A DNA stretch of 20,831 nt from an uncultured Bacilli bacterium (GCA_934085875.1 CAKOHQ010000022.1:1-20831), one strand, 5' to 3'. Counted from the stretch's first letter, positions 7,111 through 13,444 are shown. The notes: generated by a model from the sequence alone, not told the origin. Numbers and translations are program-made.

Positions 7111-8211
7111 ATGTCATTAAAAGCAGGAATAGTAGGATTACCAAACGTAGGTAAAAGTACATTATTTAATGCAATTACTAAAAAAAATATATTAGCAGCA
7201 AACTATCCATTTGCAACAATAGATCCAAACGTAGGAGTAGTAACAGTACCAGATTATAGATTAGAATATTTAGAAAATTTATATAATCCAGACAGCGTTG
7301 TACCAACTACATATGAATTTACAGATATTGCAGGATTAGTAAGTGGAGCATCACACGGAGAAGGATTAGGTAATAAATTCTTAAGTCACATAAGAGAAAC
7401 AGATGCAATAGTAGAAGTAGTAAGATGTTTTAAAGATAAAAATATAACACACGTAGAAGGAGACGTTGATCCAATACGTGATATAGAAATAATCAATGTA
7501 GAATTAATAATGTCAGATTTAGAAATAGTACAAAATAGAATATCTAAACTTGGTAAAAGAATAGAAATGTCTAAAGACAAAAAAGAATTATTAGAAATAA
7601 GTGCATTAAAAAAATCTAAAGAAGCTTTAGAAAAAGGTACAGCACTTAGAAGTATAGAATTTACCGAAGATGAATTATTGGTTTTAAAAAACTTTAGCTT
7701 CATAACACTTAAACCTATTATATACGTAGCAAATGTTAGTGAAGATGATGCTATTGTTGGAACAAATGAATATGTAGAAAAAGTAAGAGAATATGCATCA
7801 AATGAAGGCTCTGGAGTCGTTGTTCTAAGTGCAAAATTAGAAAGTGAATTATCAGAACTAGAAGTAGATGACAAAAAGGAATTTATGGATAGTTTAGGTT
7901 TACAAAATAGTGGATTAGATAAATTAATATTTGAAACATACAATTTATTAGGCTTAGCAACATTTTTTACTGCAGGAGAAAAAGAATGTCGTGCATGGAC
8001 ATTTAAAAAAGGTATGAAAGCACCAGCATGTGCAGGAATAATACATAGTGATTTTGAAAGAGGATTTATAAGATGTGAAACAATGAGCTTCGAAGATTTA
8101 GAAAAATATGGCTCAGAATTAAAAGTAAAAGAAGCTGGTCGCATGCGTCTTGAAGGGAAAGAATACATAATGCAAGACGGAGATATTTGTTATTTCAGAT
8201 TTAACGTATAA
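7111..8211 (+). CDS. ychF: redox-regulated P-loop ATPase/GTPase YchF (OLA1 family)
   Basis: This 366-aa cytoplasmic NTPase is full length for the family. YchF/OLA1 binds the ribosome, and several members prefer ATP over GTP. The N-terminal G domain has GLPNVGKST (G1), then NYPFATIDPNVG, and DIAGLVSGASHGEGLGN (G3). The G4 position reads NVSE instead of NKxD, the change linked to relaxed nucleotide specificity. A helical coiled-coil insert spans about residues 130-190. The C-terminal TGS domain has FFTAGEKECRAWTF, the GIIHSDFERGFI motif and YIMQDGDICYFRFNV, as expected. The SD GAGGA precedes the ATG. It has its own promoter, separate from htrA. Confidence 0.97.
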   Translation: MSLKAGIVGLPNVGKSTLFNAITKKNILAANYPFATIDPNVGVVTVPDYRLEYLENLYNPDSVVPTTYEFTDIAGLVSGASHGEGLGNKFLSHIRETDAIVEVVRCFKDKNITHVEGDVDPIRDIEIINVELIMSDLEIVQNRISKLGKRIEMSKDKKELLEISALKKSKEALEKGTALRSIEFTEDELLVLKNFSFITLKPIIYVANVSEDDAIVGTNEYVEKVREYASNEGSGVVVLSAKLESELSELEVDDKKEFMDSLGLQNSGLDKLIFETYNLLGLATFFTAGEKECRAWTFKKGMKAPACAGIIHSDFERGFIRCETMSFEDLEKYGSELKVKEAGRMRLEGKEYIMQDGDICYFRFNV

Positions 8212-8228
8212 AAATATGGAGGTTTTGA

Positions 8229-8476
8229 GTGACATTAAAAGAAGTTGAAAATTTCTACAAAATTAGACCAAAAAGAATATAATTTAACTACAAAAAATAT
8301 AATGTTTAATTGGATAAATGACATAATCGAAAAAGAAAAAAATTAAGGGATGTAAAATATCCGGAATATGGTATGAAAGAGCAAAAAGATTAATTAATGA
8401 ATTCAATCGATACTTAAACATCAATCAAAAAACAAATAGAGTAGATGAAATAATAAATAAAGATTATAGTGATTAA
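8229..8476 (+). pseudogene. probable frameshifted remnant of a small protein gene
   Basis: A good SD (GGAGG, 8218-8222) precedes a GTG at 8229, but that frame stops after 17 codons (a TLKEVENFYKIRPKRI stretch). A second frame is open from about 8239 to 8346 and contains NLTTKNIMFNWIND. A third is open from about 8327 to 8476 and contains GIWYERAKRLINEFN, ending RVDEIINKDYSD. Each segment looks protein-like, so one ORF broken by two frameshifts is more likely than three tiny genes. I do not recognise the family. It follows ychF by 17 bases and may once have been in its operon. Confidence 0.35.
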
Positions 8477-8596
8477 AATAAGTATCAAAAATTGATATTA
8501 CTTAGTCATAAAATATTAGAAACTAGATAAAATAAAGAAAAATAATAATATAAATTAAGAAATATATATAAAAATCAAGAAAATAAAGAAAAACAA

Positions 8597-8626
8597 TTGA
8601 CAAAGAAAAAGAAATTGTGATATTAT
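8597..8626 (+). promoter_or_regulatory. promoter of the rplK-rplA operon
   Basis: TTGACA (8597-8602) and TATTAT (8621-8626) are separated by 18 bases, with TG one base before the -10 (extended -10). The segment 8477-8596 before it is A-rich with no supported gene. Confidence 0.75.
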
Positions 8627-8660
8627 CTATTATGCATTTATATATATTTATATAAATTGC

Positions 8661-8729
8661 TTTGTGGAAGGGAATAGCGGATTTGCCCATACCACAACAG
8701 CGAAAAAAATATGAAAGGATGTGTTTTTC
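8661..8729 (+). promoter_or_regulatory. structured 5' leader of rplK (L11/L1 operon leader)
   Basis: TTGTGG (8662-8667) pairs with CCACAA (8692-8697), and inside it GGG (8670-8672) pairs with CCC (8686-8688), enclosing an AATAGCGGATTTG loop. GTGG...ACCACA hairpins are recurrent upstream of rplK in Firmicutes as I recall. Binding of L1 or L11 for autoregulation is inference. The SD AAAGGA follows the hairpin. Confidence 0.55.
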
Positions 8730-9182
8730 GTGGCAAAAGAAGTCGTTAAGAAAATTAAATTACAAATTCCTGCTGGAAAAGCTACACCTGCTCCACCTGT
8801 CGGAACAGTTTTAGGACCTGCTGGAATTAACTTACAAGATTTTTGTACAAAATTCAATGATGCATCTAAAGATAAAATGGGAGATATAGTTCCTGTTGAA
8901 ATATCTGTATATGATGACAGAAGTTTTGATTTTGTATTAAAAACTGCACCAGCTGCATTCTTAATTAAAAAAGCTGCTAAAATCAAATCAGGAAGCAAAA
9001 AAGGTAAAAATGAAATTGTTGCAACAATTACTAAAGAACAACTTAAAAATATTGCTGAAACTAAATTACCTGACTTAAATGCTTATGATGTTGAAGGAGC
9101 TATGAAAATAATTGCAGGTACAGCTAGAAACATGGGTGTTGCTGTTGAAGGAATGGATAGCAATACTGATTCTGAAAACTAA
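8730..9182 (+). CDS. rplK: 50S ribosomal protein L11
   Basis: This 150-aa protein forms the base of the L7/L12 stalk with L10 and binds the GTPase-associated region of 23S rRNA. The start GTG 8730 gives AKEVVKKIKLQIPAGKATPA, the usual beginning. An in-frame GTG at 8721 would add three residues and sit too close to the SD. PAPPVG, the proline region bound by thiostrepton-type drugs, is intact. The RNA-binding C-terminal domain has EGAMKIIAGTARNMGV. A short acidic tail (GMDSNTDSEN) makes it slightly longer than the usual 141 residues. Confidence 0.98.
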   Translation: MAKEVVKKIKLQIPAGKATPAPPVGTVLGPAGINLQDFCTKFNDASKDKMGDIVPVEISVYDDRSFDFVLKTAPAAFLIKKAAKIKSGSKKGKNEIVATITKEQLKNIAETKLPDLNAYDVEGAMKIIAGTARNMGVAVEGMDSNTDSEN

Positions 9183-9243
9183 TAAACAATAAGTAAAAAA
9201 TAAAAATATCCGCAACAATATACCACGATTGGAGGGAAATAGA

Positions 9244-9942
9244 ATGAAAAAATTTGGAAAAAAATATGTGGAAGCTTCAAATAAAGTAGAAAAGAATAAA
9301 CTTTATACTGTAGAAGAAGCAATAGATTTAGTAAAAAATACATCTACAACTAAATTTGATAGTACTGTAGAAGTAGCATTCAAATTAAATCTAGATACTA
9401 AAAAAGCAGATCAACAATTACGTGGTTCTTTAGTATTACCAAACGGTACTGGAAAAACTAAAAAGATTTTAGTTTTAGCAAAAGGTGCTCAAGCTGAAGC
9501 TGCTAAAAATGCAGGTGCTGATTATGTTGGTGACGTTGATATGATAGAAAAGATTCAAAAAGAAAATTGGTTTGATTTTGATACTATCATAGCAACACCA
9601 GAAATGATGCCTATGTTAGGTAAAATTGGTAAAATTTTAGGACCTAAAGGATTAATGCCAAACCCTAAAACTGGAACAGTTACAACTACACCAGATAAGG
9701 CTGTAGAAGATGTTAAAAAGGGTATGATTGAATATAGAGCTGATTCTTATGGAAACGTTCATACAATCATTGGTAAAGTATCATTTGATGCTGACAAGTT
9801 AAAAGAAAACTTTAATTATTTATACAATACAATAGTTAAAGCTAAACCATCTGCTGTTAAAGGAACATACATACAAAATATATCAGTAAGTACTACTATG
9901 GGACCTGGTATCAAAGTTGATAAAAATTCTTTTGACAAGTAG
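9244..9942 (+). CDS. rplA: 50S ribosomal protein L1
   Basis: This 232-aa protein is full length. L1 forms the mobile L1 stalk at the E site and in many bacteria represses its own operon by binding mRNA. Typical segments include KKYVEASNKV near the start, LPNGTGKTKK, the GPKGLMPNPKTGTVT motif, and the closing SVSTTMGPGIKVD. ATG 9244 is chosen because GGAGGG (9231-9236) is seven bases upstream; an upstream TTG at 9229 would precede the SD. The 61-base gap after rplK has no terminator, so both are in one operon. The last codons contain the -35 element for rplJ. Confidence 0.98.
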   Translation: MKKFGKKYVEASNKVEKNKLYTVEEAIDLVKNTSTTKFDSTVEVAFKLNLDTKKADQQLRGSLVLPNGTGKTKKILVLAKGAQAEAAKNAGADYVGDVDMIEKIQKENWFDFDTIIATPEMMPMLGKIGKILGPKGLMPNPKTGTVTTTPDKAVEDVKKGMIEYRADSYGNVHTIIGKVSFDADKLKENFNYLYNTIVKAKPSAVKGTYIQNISVSTTMGPGIKVDKNSFDK

Positions 9943-9960
9943 AAAATAATATATTATAAT
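9932..9960 (+). promoter_or_regulatory. strong promoter of rplJL, with -35 inside the end of rplA
   Basis: TTGACA (9932-9937) and TATAAT (9955-9960) are both perfect, with the optimal 17-base spacer. The -35 covers the Phe-Asp-Lys codons just before the rplA stop. Transcription should start near 9967. Confidence 0.85.
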
Positions 9961-9966
9961 AATTTC

Positions 9967-10092
9967 GTTAAAAAAACTTTTTACCGAAGACAGTAGGGGA
10001 TTCGTCTTAATAATCCTACCGAGGGAAGTTATAAATAATCTTTATACTTTCCTTACGGAAAGTTTTTTTATAAATAACAAAGGAGGATATAA
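9967..10092 (+). promoter_or_regulatory. L10 leader RNA controlling rplJL (attenuation)
   Basis: The leader has the L10-leader core CCGAAGACAGTAGG (9984-9997), in which AAGAC can pair with GTCTT (10004-10008) and GTAGG with CCTAC (10015-10019), followed by CGAGG. Next, GGGAAGT plus ATAAA (10023-10035, one bulge) can pair with TTTATACTTTCC (10041-10052). That arm is also the left arm of the downstream terminator, so the two hairpins exclude each other. In B. subtilis the L10(L12)4 complex controls this operon by transcription attenuation, and the layout here fits the same scheme. Confidence 0.9.
10046..10069 (+). terminator. attenuator terminator in the L10 leader
   Basis: ACTTTCC (10046-10052) pairs perfectly with GGAAAGT (10057-10063) across a TTAC loop, followed by a run of T to 10069, 23 bases before the rplJ start. 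Confidence 0.88.
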
Positions 10093-10590
10093 ATGGCAAG
10101 TGCAAAAATTATTGAAGGCAAACAAAATGTTGTTGATGAAATAACTAGCAAACTTGATAACTCTAAAAGTGTTTTAGTTGTTGAATATCAAGGAACTAAT
10201 GTTTCTGATATGAGCGAACTTAGAGGAAAATTAAGAGAAGCTAATGGTGAATTAAAAATATATAAAAATACTTTAGCAACTCGTGCATTAGATTCTAAAA
10301 ATTTAAAATTCGAAAACGCTTTAGAAGGTGCTAATGCATTCATATTTGGTGAAACTTTATTAGAACCAATCAAGATTATCAGCGAATTTGCTAAATCTCA
10401 TGACACAATAACTGTAAAAGCTGGAATTATCGAAGGTGAAATAGTAGGTTTAGATACAATAAATGAATATGCATCAATTCCATCAATGGAAGGATTACTT
10501 ACTATGCTTGCAGGTGGTATGATAGAACACGTAAAAAATCTATCTATTGGACTTAATTTATATGCCGAAAAATTAGGTGAAGAAAATTAA
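10093..10590 (+). CDS. rplJ: 50S ribosomal protein L10
   Basis: This 165-aa protein anchors L7/L12 dimers to the ribosome and, as the L10-L12 complex, binds the leader upstream of its own gene. The N-terminal domain has SVLVVEYQGTNVSDMSELR and the KIYKNTLATRAL rRNA-binding segment. The C-terminal helix (MIEHVKNLSIGLNLYAEKL) is the docking site for L7/L12. A strong SD, AAAGGAGG, precedes the ATG. rplL follows after 22 bases with its own SD. Confidence 0.98.
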   Translation: MASAKIIEGKQNVVDEITSKLDNSKSVLVVEYQGTNVSDMSELRGKLREANGELKIYKNTLATRALDSKNLKFENALEGANAFIFGETLLEPIKIISEFAKSHDTITVKAGIIEGEIVGLDTINEYASIPSMEGLLTMLAGGMIEHVKNLSIGLNLYAEKLGEEN

Positions 10591-10612
10591 TTTAAGAAAG
10601 GAAATGATTTAA

Positions 10613-10981
10613 ATGGCAAAATTTACAAAAGAAGAATTCATTAATGGATTAAAAGAAATGACTATTCTTGAAGTTAAAGAATTAGTTGACGCAATGAAAG
10701 AAGAATTTGGAGTAGATCCAAGTGCTGTAGCTGTTGCTGCTGCTCCTCAAGCAGGTGCTGAAGCTGCTGCTGACGCTAAAAAAACTGTAGTTTTAAAAGA
10801 TGCTGGAGCTGCTAAAATCCAAGTAATCAAAGTTATAAGAGAAATAACTGGATTAGGATTAGTTGAAGCTAAAGGTTTAGCTGATAAAGGTGGAAATATT
10901 AAAGAAAACGTTTCTGCTGATGAAGCTAACGAATTAAAAGCTAAATTAGAAGAAGCTGGCGCTACAATCGAATTAGTTTAA
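10613..10981 (+). CDS. rplL: 50S ribosomal protein L7/L12
   Basis: This 122-aa stalk protein recruits and activates translational GTPases such as EF-G and EF-Tu. The N-terminal dimerisation helices (about residues 1-35) are followed by an Ala-rich hinge (VAAAPQAGAEAAAD, about 40-55) and the globular C-terminal domain. That domain has KIQVIKVIREITGLGL and EAKGLAD, the factor-binding face. A hairpin follows the gene. In most Firmicutes rpoB comes next; here it does not. Confidence 0.98.
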   Translation: MAKFTKEEFINGLKEMTILEVKELVDAMKEEFGVDPSAVAVAAAPQAGAEAAADAKKTVVLKDAGAAKIQVIKVIREITGLGLVEAKGLADKGGNIKENVSADEANELKAKLEEAGATIELV

Positions 10982-10995
10982 TTCATATTGAATTT

Positions 10996-11023
10996 AAAGA
11001 GATAACAAGTGTTGTCTCTTTTA
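10996..11023 (+). terminator. terminator-like hairpin after rplL
   Basis: AAAGAGATAACA (10996-11007) and TGTTGTCTCTTT (11010-11021) form a nearly perfect stem with one G-U. The T tract beyond it is short (TTTTAATA), so termination may be incomplete. Confidence 0.65.
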
Positions 11024-11068
11024 ATATGTAAAAAAATGACAAACAAAATAGAAATCATTATTGATAGT

Positions 11069-11099
11069 TTGACAAATAATTTAAAAGTGATAATATAAT
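11069..11099 (+). promoter_or_regulatory. promoter of the small membrane-protein pair
   Basis: TTGACA (11069-11074) is followed after 16 bases by TAATAT (11091-11096) with an upstream TG, or after 19 bases by TATAAT (11094-11099). Either gives transcription starting about 15-20 bases before the 41-codon ORF. Confidence 0.65.
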
Positions 11100-11122
11100 A
11101 TTATATGAAAGGAAGTATTATT

Positions 11123-11248
11123 ATGAAGTTAAATAATAATGGTTGGGGATATAGAATCTTTATAATGTGTTTAAGTATGTTATCTACATTTTTAATAATT
11201 GCAAATCATTATATTATGGTATTCATAAATGGGTTTAGTAAAGAATGA
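11123..11248 (+). CDS. 41-aa single-pass membrane peptide, unknown function
   Basis: This short gene has a consensus promoter, an SD (GAAAGGAAG) ten bases before the ATG, and a stop that overlaps the next start as ATGA (11245-11248). The product begins MKLNNNGWGYRIF and has one hydrophobic segment of about 20 residues (roughly 12-34), ending GFSKE. The start signals and the ATGA overlap argue that it is translated and coupled to the 121-aa protein. I recognise no family. It could be a subunit or assembly partner of that protein. Confidence 0.65.
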   Translation: MKLNNNGWGYRIFIMCLSMLSTFLIIANHYIMVFINGFSKE

Positions 11249-11610
11249 AGAATATAACTATTGTGTGGATTATTGTTATAATGTTTTTGATTAGTGTTTT
11301 ATCTATAATAGGCATAAATTCATCTAAAAAACAAGCACCATATAAAGCATTAGAAAATGATATAGTGGAAGCTATGAAAACATATTATGGTCAAGATACT
11401 AATTTAACAAAACTTCCTAAAAATAAACAAAAAGTTAAAATAACAATAGGAGAATTAGAATCTTTTGGTATAAATATAAATAATATAATAAAAGATGATG
11501 AGTGTGATGGATATGGAATTGTAACAGGAAAAAACGTATCACATGAATATAAAGCTTATATAAAATGTAAAAATTATACAACAAACAATTATGAAAAGTA
11601 TTCAAAATAA
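11245..11610 (+). CDS. membrane-anchored extracytoplasmic protein, pilin-like organisation
   Basis: This 121-aa protein has an N-terminal membrane segment (about residues 4-25), followed by a helix (ALENDIVEAMKTYYG) and a small domain with ITIGELESFGI, DECDGYGIV and YKAYIKCKNYTTNNY. The last two contain two cysteines that could form a disulfide outside the cell. A hydrophobic N-terminal helix followed by a small C-terminal head with CDGYGIV and AYIKC resembles uncharacterised pseudopilin-like surface proteins I recall from gut Bacilli. The usual prepilin peptidase motif (GFTLxE) is absent, so it is not a classical pilin. Its start overlaps the 41-codon gene, and it has no separate SD. Confidence 0.72.
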   Translation: MKNITIVWIIVIMFLISVLSIIGINSSKKQAPYKALENDIVEAMKTYYGQDTNLTKLPKNKQKVKITIGELESFGININNIIKDDECDGYGIVTGKNVSHEYKAYIKCKNYTTNNYEKYSK

Positions 11611-11628
11611 AAAATATATGTTAAAATA

Positions 11629-11653
11629 ATACCTCGTAATAGAGGTGTTTTTT
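11629..11653 (+). terminator. terminator hairpin that also contains the next gene's SD
   Basis: ATACCTC (11629-11635) pairs with GAGGTGT (11642-11648, one G-U) across a six-base loop, followed by T to 11653, directly before ATG 11654. The right arm is the AGAGGTG SD of the next gene, so read-through RNA would hide that SD. Confidence 0.65.
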
Positions 11654-12406
11654 ATGTCAATATATAGTATATATAATGATTTAAAATATGATATGAGTAT
11701 TATAGAAAAAGATATTTTAAAAAATATAAAAGAAATAATAAAAGAAATAAATCCTAAAAACATACATGAATTATTTTATATTTACTGTTACTTATTAACA
11801 AAAGGATATCTTTCAAAAGATAAATATTATGAATATAGTGATATAGATGAAAATTTGGAAACGGATGAAGTGACTTTCAACGAATTTAAAATTTATAGTG
11901 GAAAAGGTGTTTGTAGACACAATGCTACACAATTAAATAAAATATTAAAAACATTAGAGATAAATTCAAATTTTATTGGATTAAATGTTCAAAAAATAAA
12001 TACAAACAATTTAATGAATTTTACACCAAATATTGGTGAATGCCTAAAAATAAGCAATAGCGTCATCGATAAATTCAATCATGCATCAGTATATGTAGAA
12101 ACAAATGTAAGTGATTTTATATTAGATCCAACAAATTTATGTGAAATAGAAATAATCAAAAATAAAGAAATATTTTGTCCATCTGGTAAATATATTGTTG
12201 ATATAAATCTTTTAAAAAAAACTTTGCCAAATAAAGAATATAAAGAAAAAAGTACTATAACAAAAGAAAATTTAATAGAATATTATAAAGCATCAAAAGA
12301 AAAAATAATAACTAATAAAAATATAATAGAAGAATTTTATAAAAATAATGAAGAAAAATACAAAGAAATTTCAAAAAAGTTAGAATATTTTAAATTATCT
12401 TATTGA
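11654..12406 (+). CDS. transglutaminase-like cysteine protein, cytoplasmic, function unknown
   Basis: This 250-aa protein has the order of catalytic motifs of the transglutaminase-like (papain-like) fold. Cys87 lies in GKGVCRHNATQL, His143 in FNHASVYVE, and Asp158 in FILDPTN. Members act as proteases, peptide cyclases or cross-linkers; the activity here cannot be told. No signal peptide or membrane segment is seen. The N-terminal 60 residues and the Lys/Glu-rich C-terminal 60 are helical. ATG 11654 is chosen over an in-frame GTG at 11645 because the SD AGAGGTG (11641-11647) lies just upstream. The stop overlaps the -35 of the rpsL promoter. Uncharacterised proteins with GxGVCRH and a later HxxxxV...LDPTN are frequent in gut Firmicutes, as I recall. 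Confidence 0.72.
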   Translation: MSIYSIYNDLKYDMSIIEKDILKNIKEIIKEINPKNIHELFYIYCYLLTKGYLSKDKYYEYSDIDENLETDEVTFNEFKIYSGKGVCRHNATQLNKILKTLEINSNFIGLNVQKINTNNLMNFTPNIGECLKISNSVIDKFNHASVYVETNVSDFILDPTNLCEIEIIKNKEIFCPSGKYIVDINLLKKTLPNKEYKEKSTITKENLIEYYKASKEKIITNKNIIEEFYKNNEEKYKEISKKLEYFKLSY

Positions 12407-12431
12407 CACAAAAACCATAAAATGTTATATT
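12403..12431 (+). promoter_or_regulatory. promoter of the str operon (rpsL-rpsG-fusA)
   Basis: TTGACA (12403-12408) and TATATT (12426-12431) are spaced by 17 bases, with TG one base before the -10. The -35 overlaps the TGA stop of the preceding gene. Transcription should start near 12438. Confidence 0.78.
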
Positions 12432-12437
12432 AATAAC

Positions 12438-12531
12438 GCATTTAATCTTAAGTTCTATTTATATGTAGAACTTATCTTTAAAAAGTAATTTGACACACCT
12501 GGACGTGTGTACGTAGAAAGGAAAGAAATAT
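12438..12531 (+). promoter_or_regulatory. rpsL 5' leader with two hairpins
   Basis: TAAGTTCTA (12449-12457) pairs perfectly with TAGAACTTA (12466-12474). ACACAC (12493-12498) pairs with GTGTGT (12505-12510) around CTGGAC. The SD AAAGGAAAG follows. The second hairpin resembles ones I recall before rpsL in other Firmicutes. Autoregulation by S7 or S12 is a hypothesis. Confidence 0.5.
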
Positions 12532-12945
12532 ATGCCTACAATACAACAATTAGTTAGAAAAAAAAGAACTAAAAAAACTAGCAGAAAAAAGAGCCCAGTA
12601 TTAAATATTGGTTTCAATAGTAAGGATAGAAAAACAACTGACACAAATCATCCACAAATGAGAGGTGTTTGTACTCGTGTTGGTACTAAAACTCCAAAGA
12701 AACCAAACTCAGCTTTAAGAAAGTATGCTCGTGTTAGATTATCTAACGGAAAAGAAGTTGATACATATATTCCAGGAGAAGGACATAACTTACAAGAACA
12801 TAGTGTTGTTTTAATCCGTGGAGGACGTGTTAAAGACTTAATCGGTGTTCGTTATCATGTAATCCGTGGTGCATTAGATACTCAAGGAGTAAATGATAGA
12901 AAACAAGGTAGAAGTAAATATGGTACTAAAAAACCTAAAAAGTAA
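12532..12945 (+). CDS. rpsL: 30S ribosomal protein S12
   Basis: This 137-aa decoding-centre protein contacts helix 44 of 16S rRNA at the A site. It has the Gram-positive N-terminal insertion (KRTKKTSRKKSPVLNIGFN), the wild-type TPKKPNSALRK loop (Lys56, the usual streptomycin-resistance site) and the C-terminal QGRSKYGTKKPKK. One nearly universal residue differs: the loop usually reading RVKDLPGVRYH is RVKDLIGVRYH here, with Ile104 (ATC) in place of Pro. In B. subtilis this is Pro104 and in E. coli Pro90, a position where substitutions change streptomycin response and decoding accuracy. The gene heads the str operon with rpsG 22 bases downstream. Confidence 0.98.
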   Translation: MPTIQQLVRKKRTKKTSRKKSPVLNIGFNSKDRKTTDTNHPQMRGVCTRVGTKTPKKPNSALRKYARVRLSNGKEVDTYIPGEGHNLQEHSVVLIRGGRVKDLIGVRYHVIRGALDTQGVNDRKQGRSKYGTKKPKK

Positions 12946-12967
12946 AAAATAAATAAGGAGGAAAATT

Positions 12968-13435
12968 ATGCGTAAAAGACGTGCTGAAAAGCGTGATGTA
13001 TTACCAGATGCATTATATAACTCTAAAGTAGTAACTAAATTAATCAATGCAGTTATGCTTGATGGTAAAAAAGGTACTGCTGAAAAAATAGTTTATGAAG
13101 CATTTGATCAAATTAAAGAAAAAACTGGCAAAGATCCATTAGAAGTATTTAATGCTGCTATGGAAAACATTATGCCATTACTCGAAGTAAAATCTCGTCG
13201 TGTAGGTGGATCTAACTACCAAGTTCCAATTGAAGTTAGACCAGATAGAAGACAAACATTAGGATTACGTTGGTTAATTCAATACTCTAAAAATGGCCAT
13301 GGTAGAGGAATGGCTAACAAATTAGCTAACGAAATCATGGACGCAGCAAACGGAACTGGAGCTGCTGTTAAAAAACGTGAAGATACTCACAAAATGGCTG
13401 AAGCAAATAAAGCATTTGCTCACTTTAGATGGTAG
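12968..13435 (+). CDS. rpsG: 30S ribosomal protein S7
   Basis: This 155-aa protein initiates assembly of the 30S head and lines the E site. It starts MRKRRAEKRDVLPDALYNS, has the central GGSNYQVPIEVRPDRR beta-hairpin region that contacts rRNA, and ends AFAHFRW as is usual. The SD AAGGAGGA precedes the ATG. The gap to fusA is nine bases and holds the fusA SD. In E. coli S7 regulates the str operon; whether it does so here is not shown by the sequence. Confidence 0.98.
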   Translation: MRKRRAEKRDVLPDALYNSKVVTKLINAVMLDGKKGTAEKIVYEAFDQIKEKTGKDPLEVFNAAMENIMPLLEVKSRRVGGSNYQVPIEVRPDRRQTLGLRWLIQYSKNGHGRGMANKLANEIMDAANGTGAAVKKREDTHKMAEANKAFAHFRW

Positions 13436-13444
13436 GAGAGAAAT

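Noticed and set aside
7386..8168. Long open frame on the minus strand opposite ychF
   Set aside because: It lies entirely inside a certain gene, has no SD and reads as a Ser/Phe-rich shadow of the A-rich coding strand. The minus-strand frames within fusA, htrA, L11, L10 and the ATPase were rejected for the same reason.
11245..11610. Type IV pilin or ComG-type pseudopilin annotation
   Set aside because: The layout is similar, but the G-F-T-L-x-E type cleavage site is absent, so only a general description is supported.
12490..12495. Second TTGACA before rpsL as another promoter
   Set aside because: There is no -10-like hexamer at 16-18 bases, and the site is part of the ACACAC/GTGTGT hairpin.
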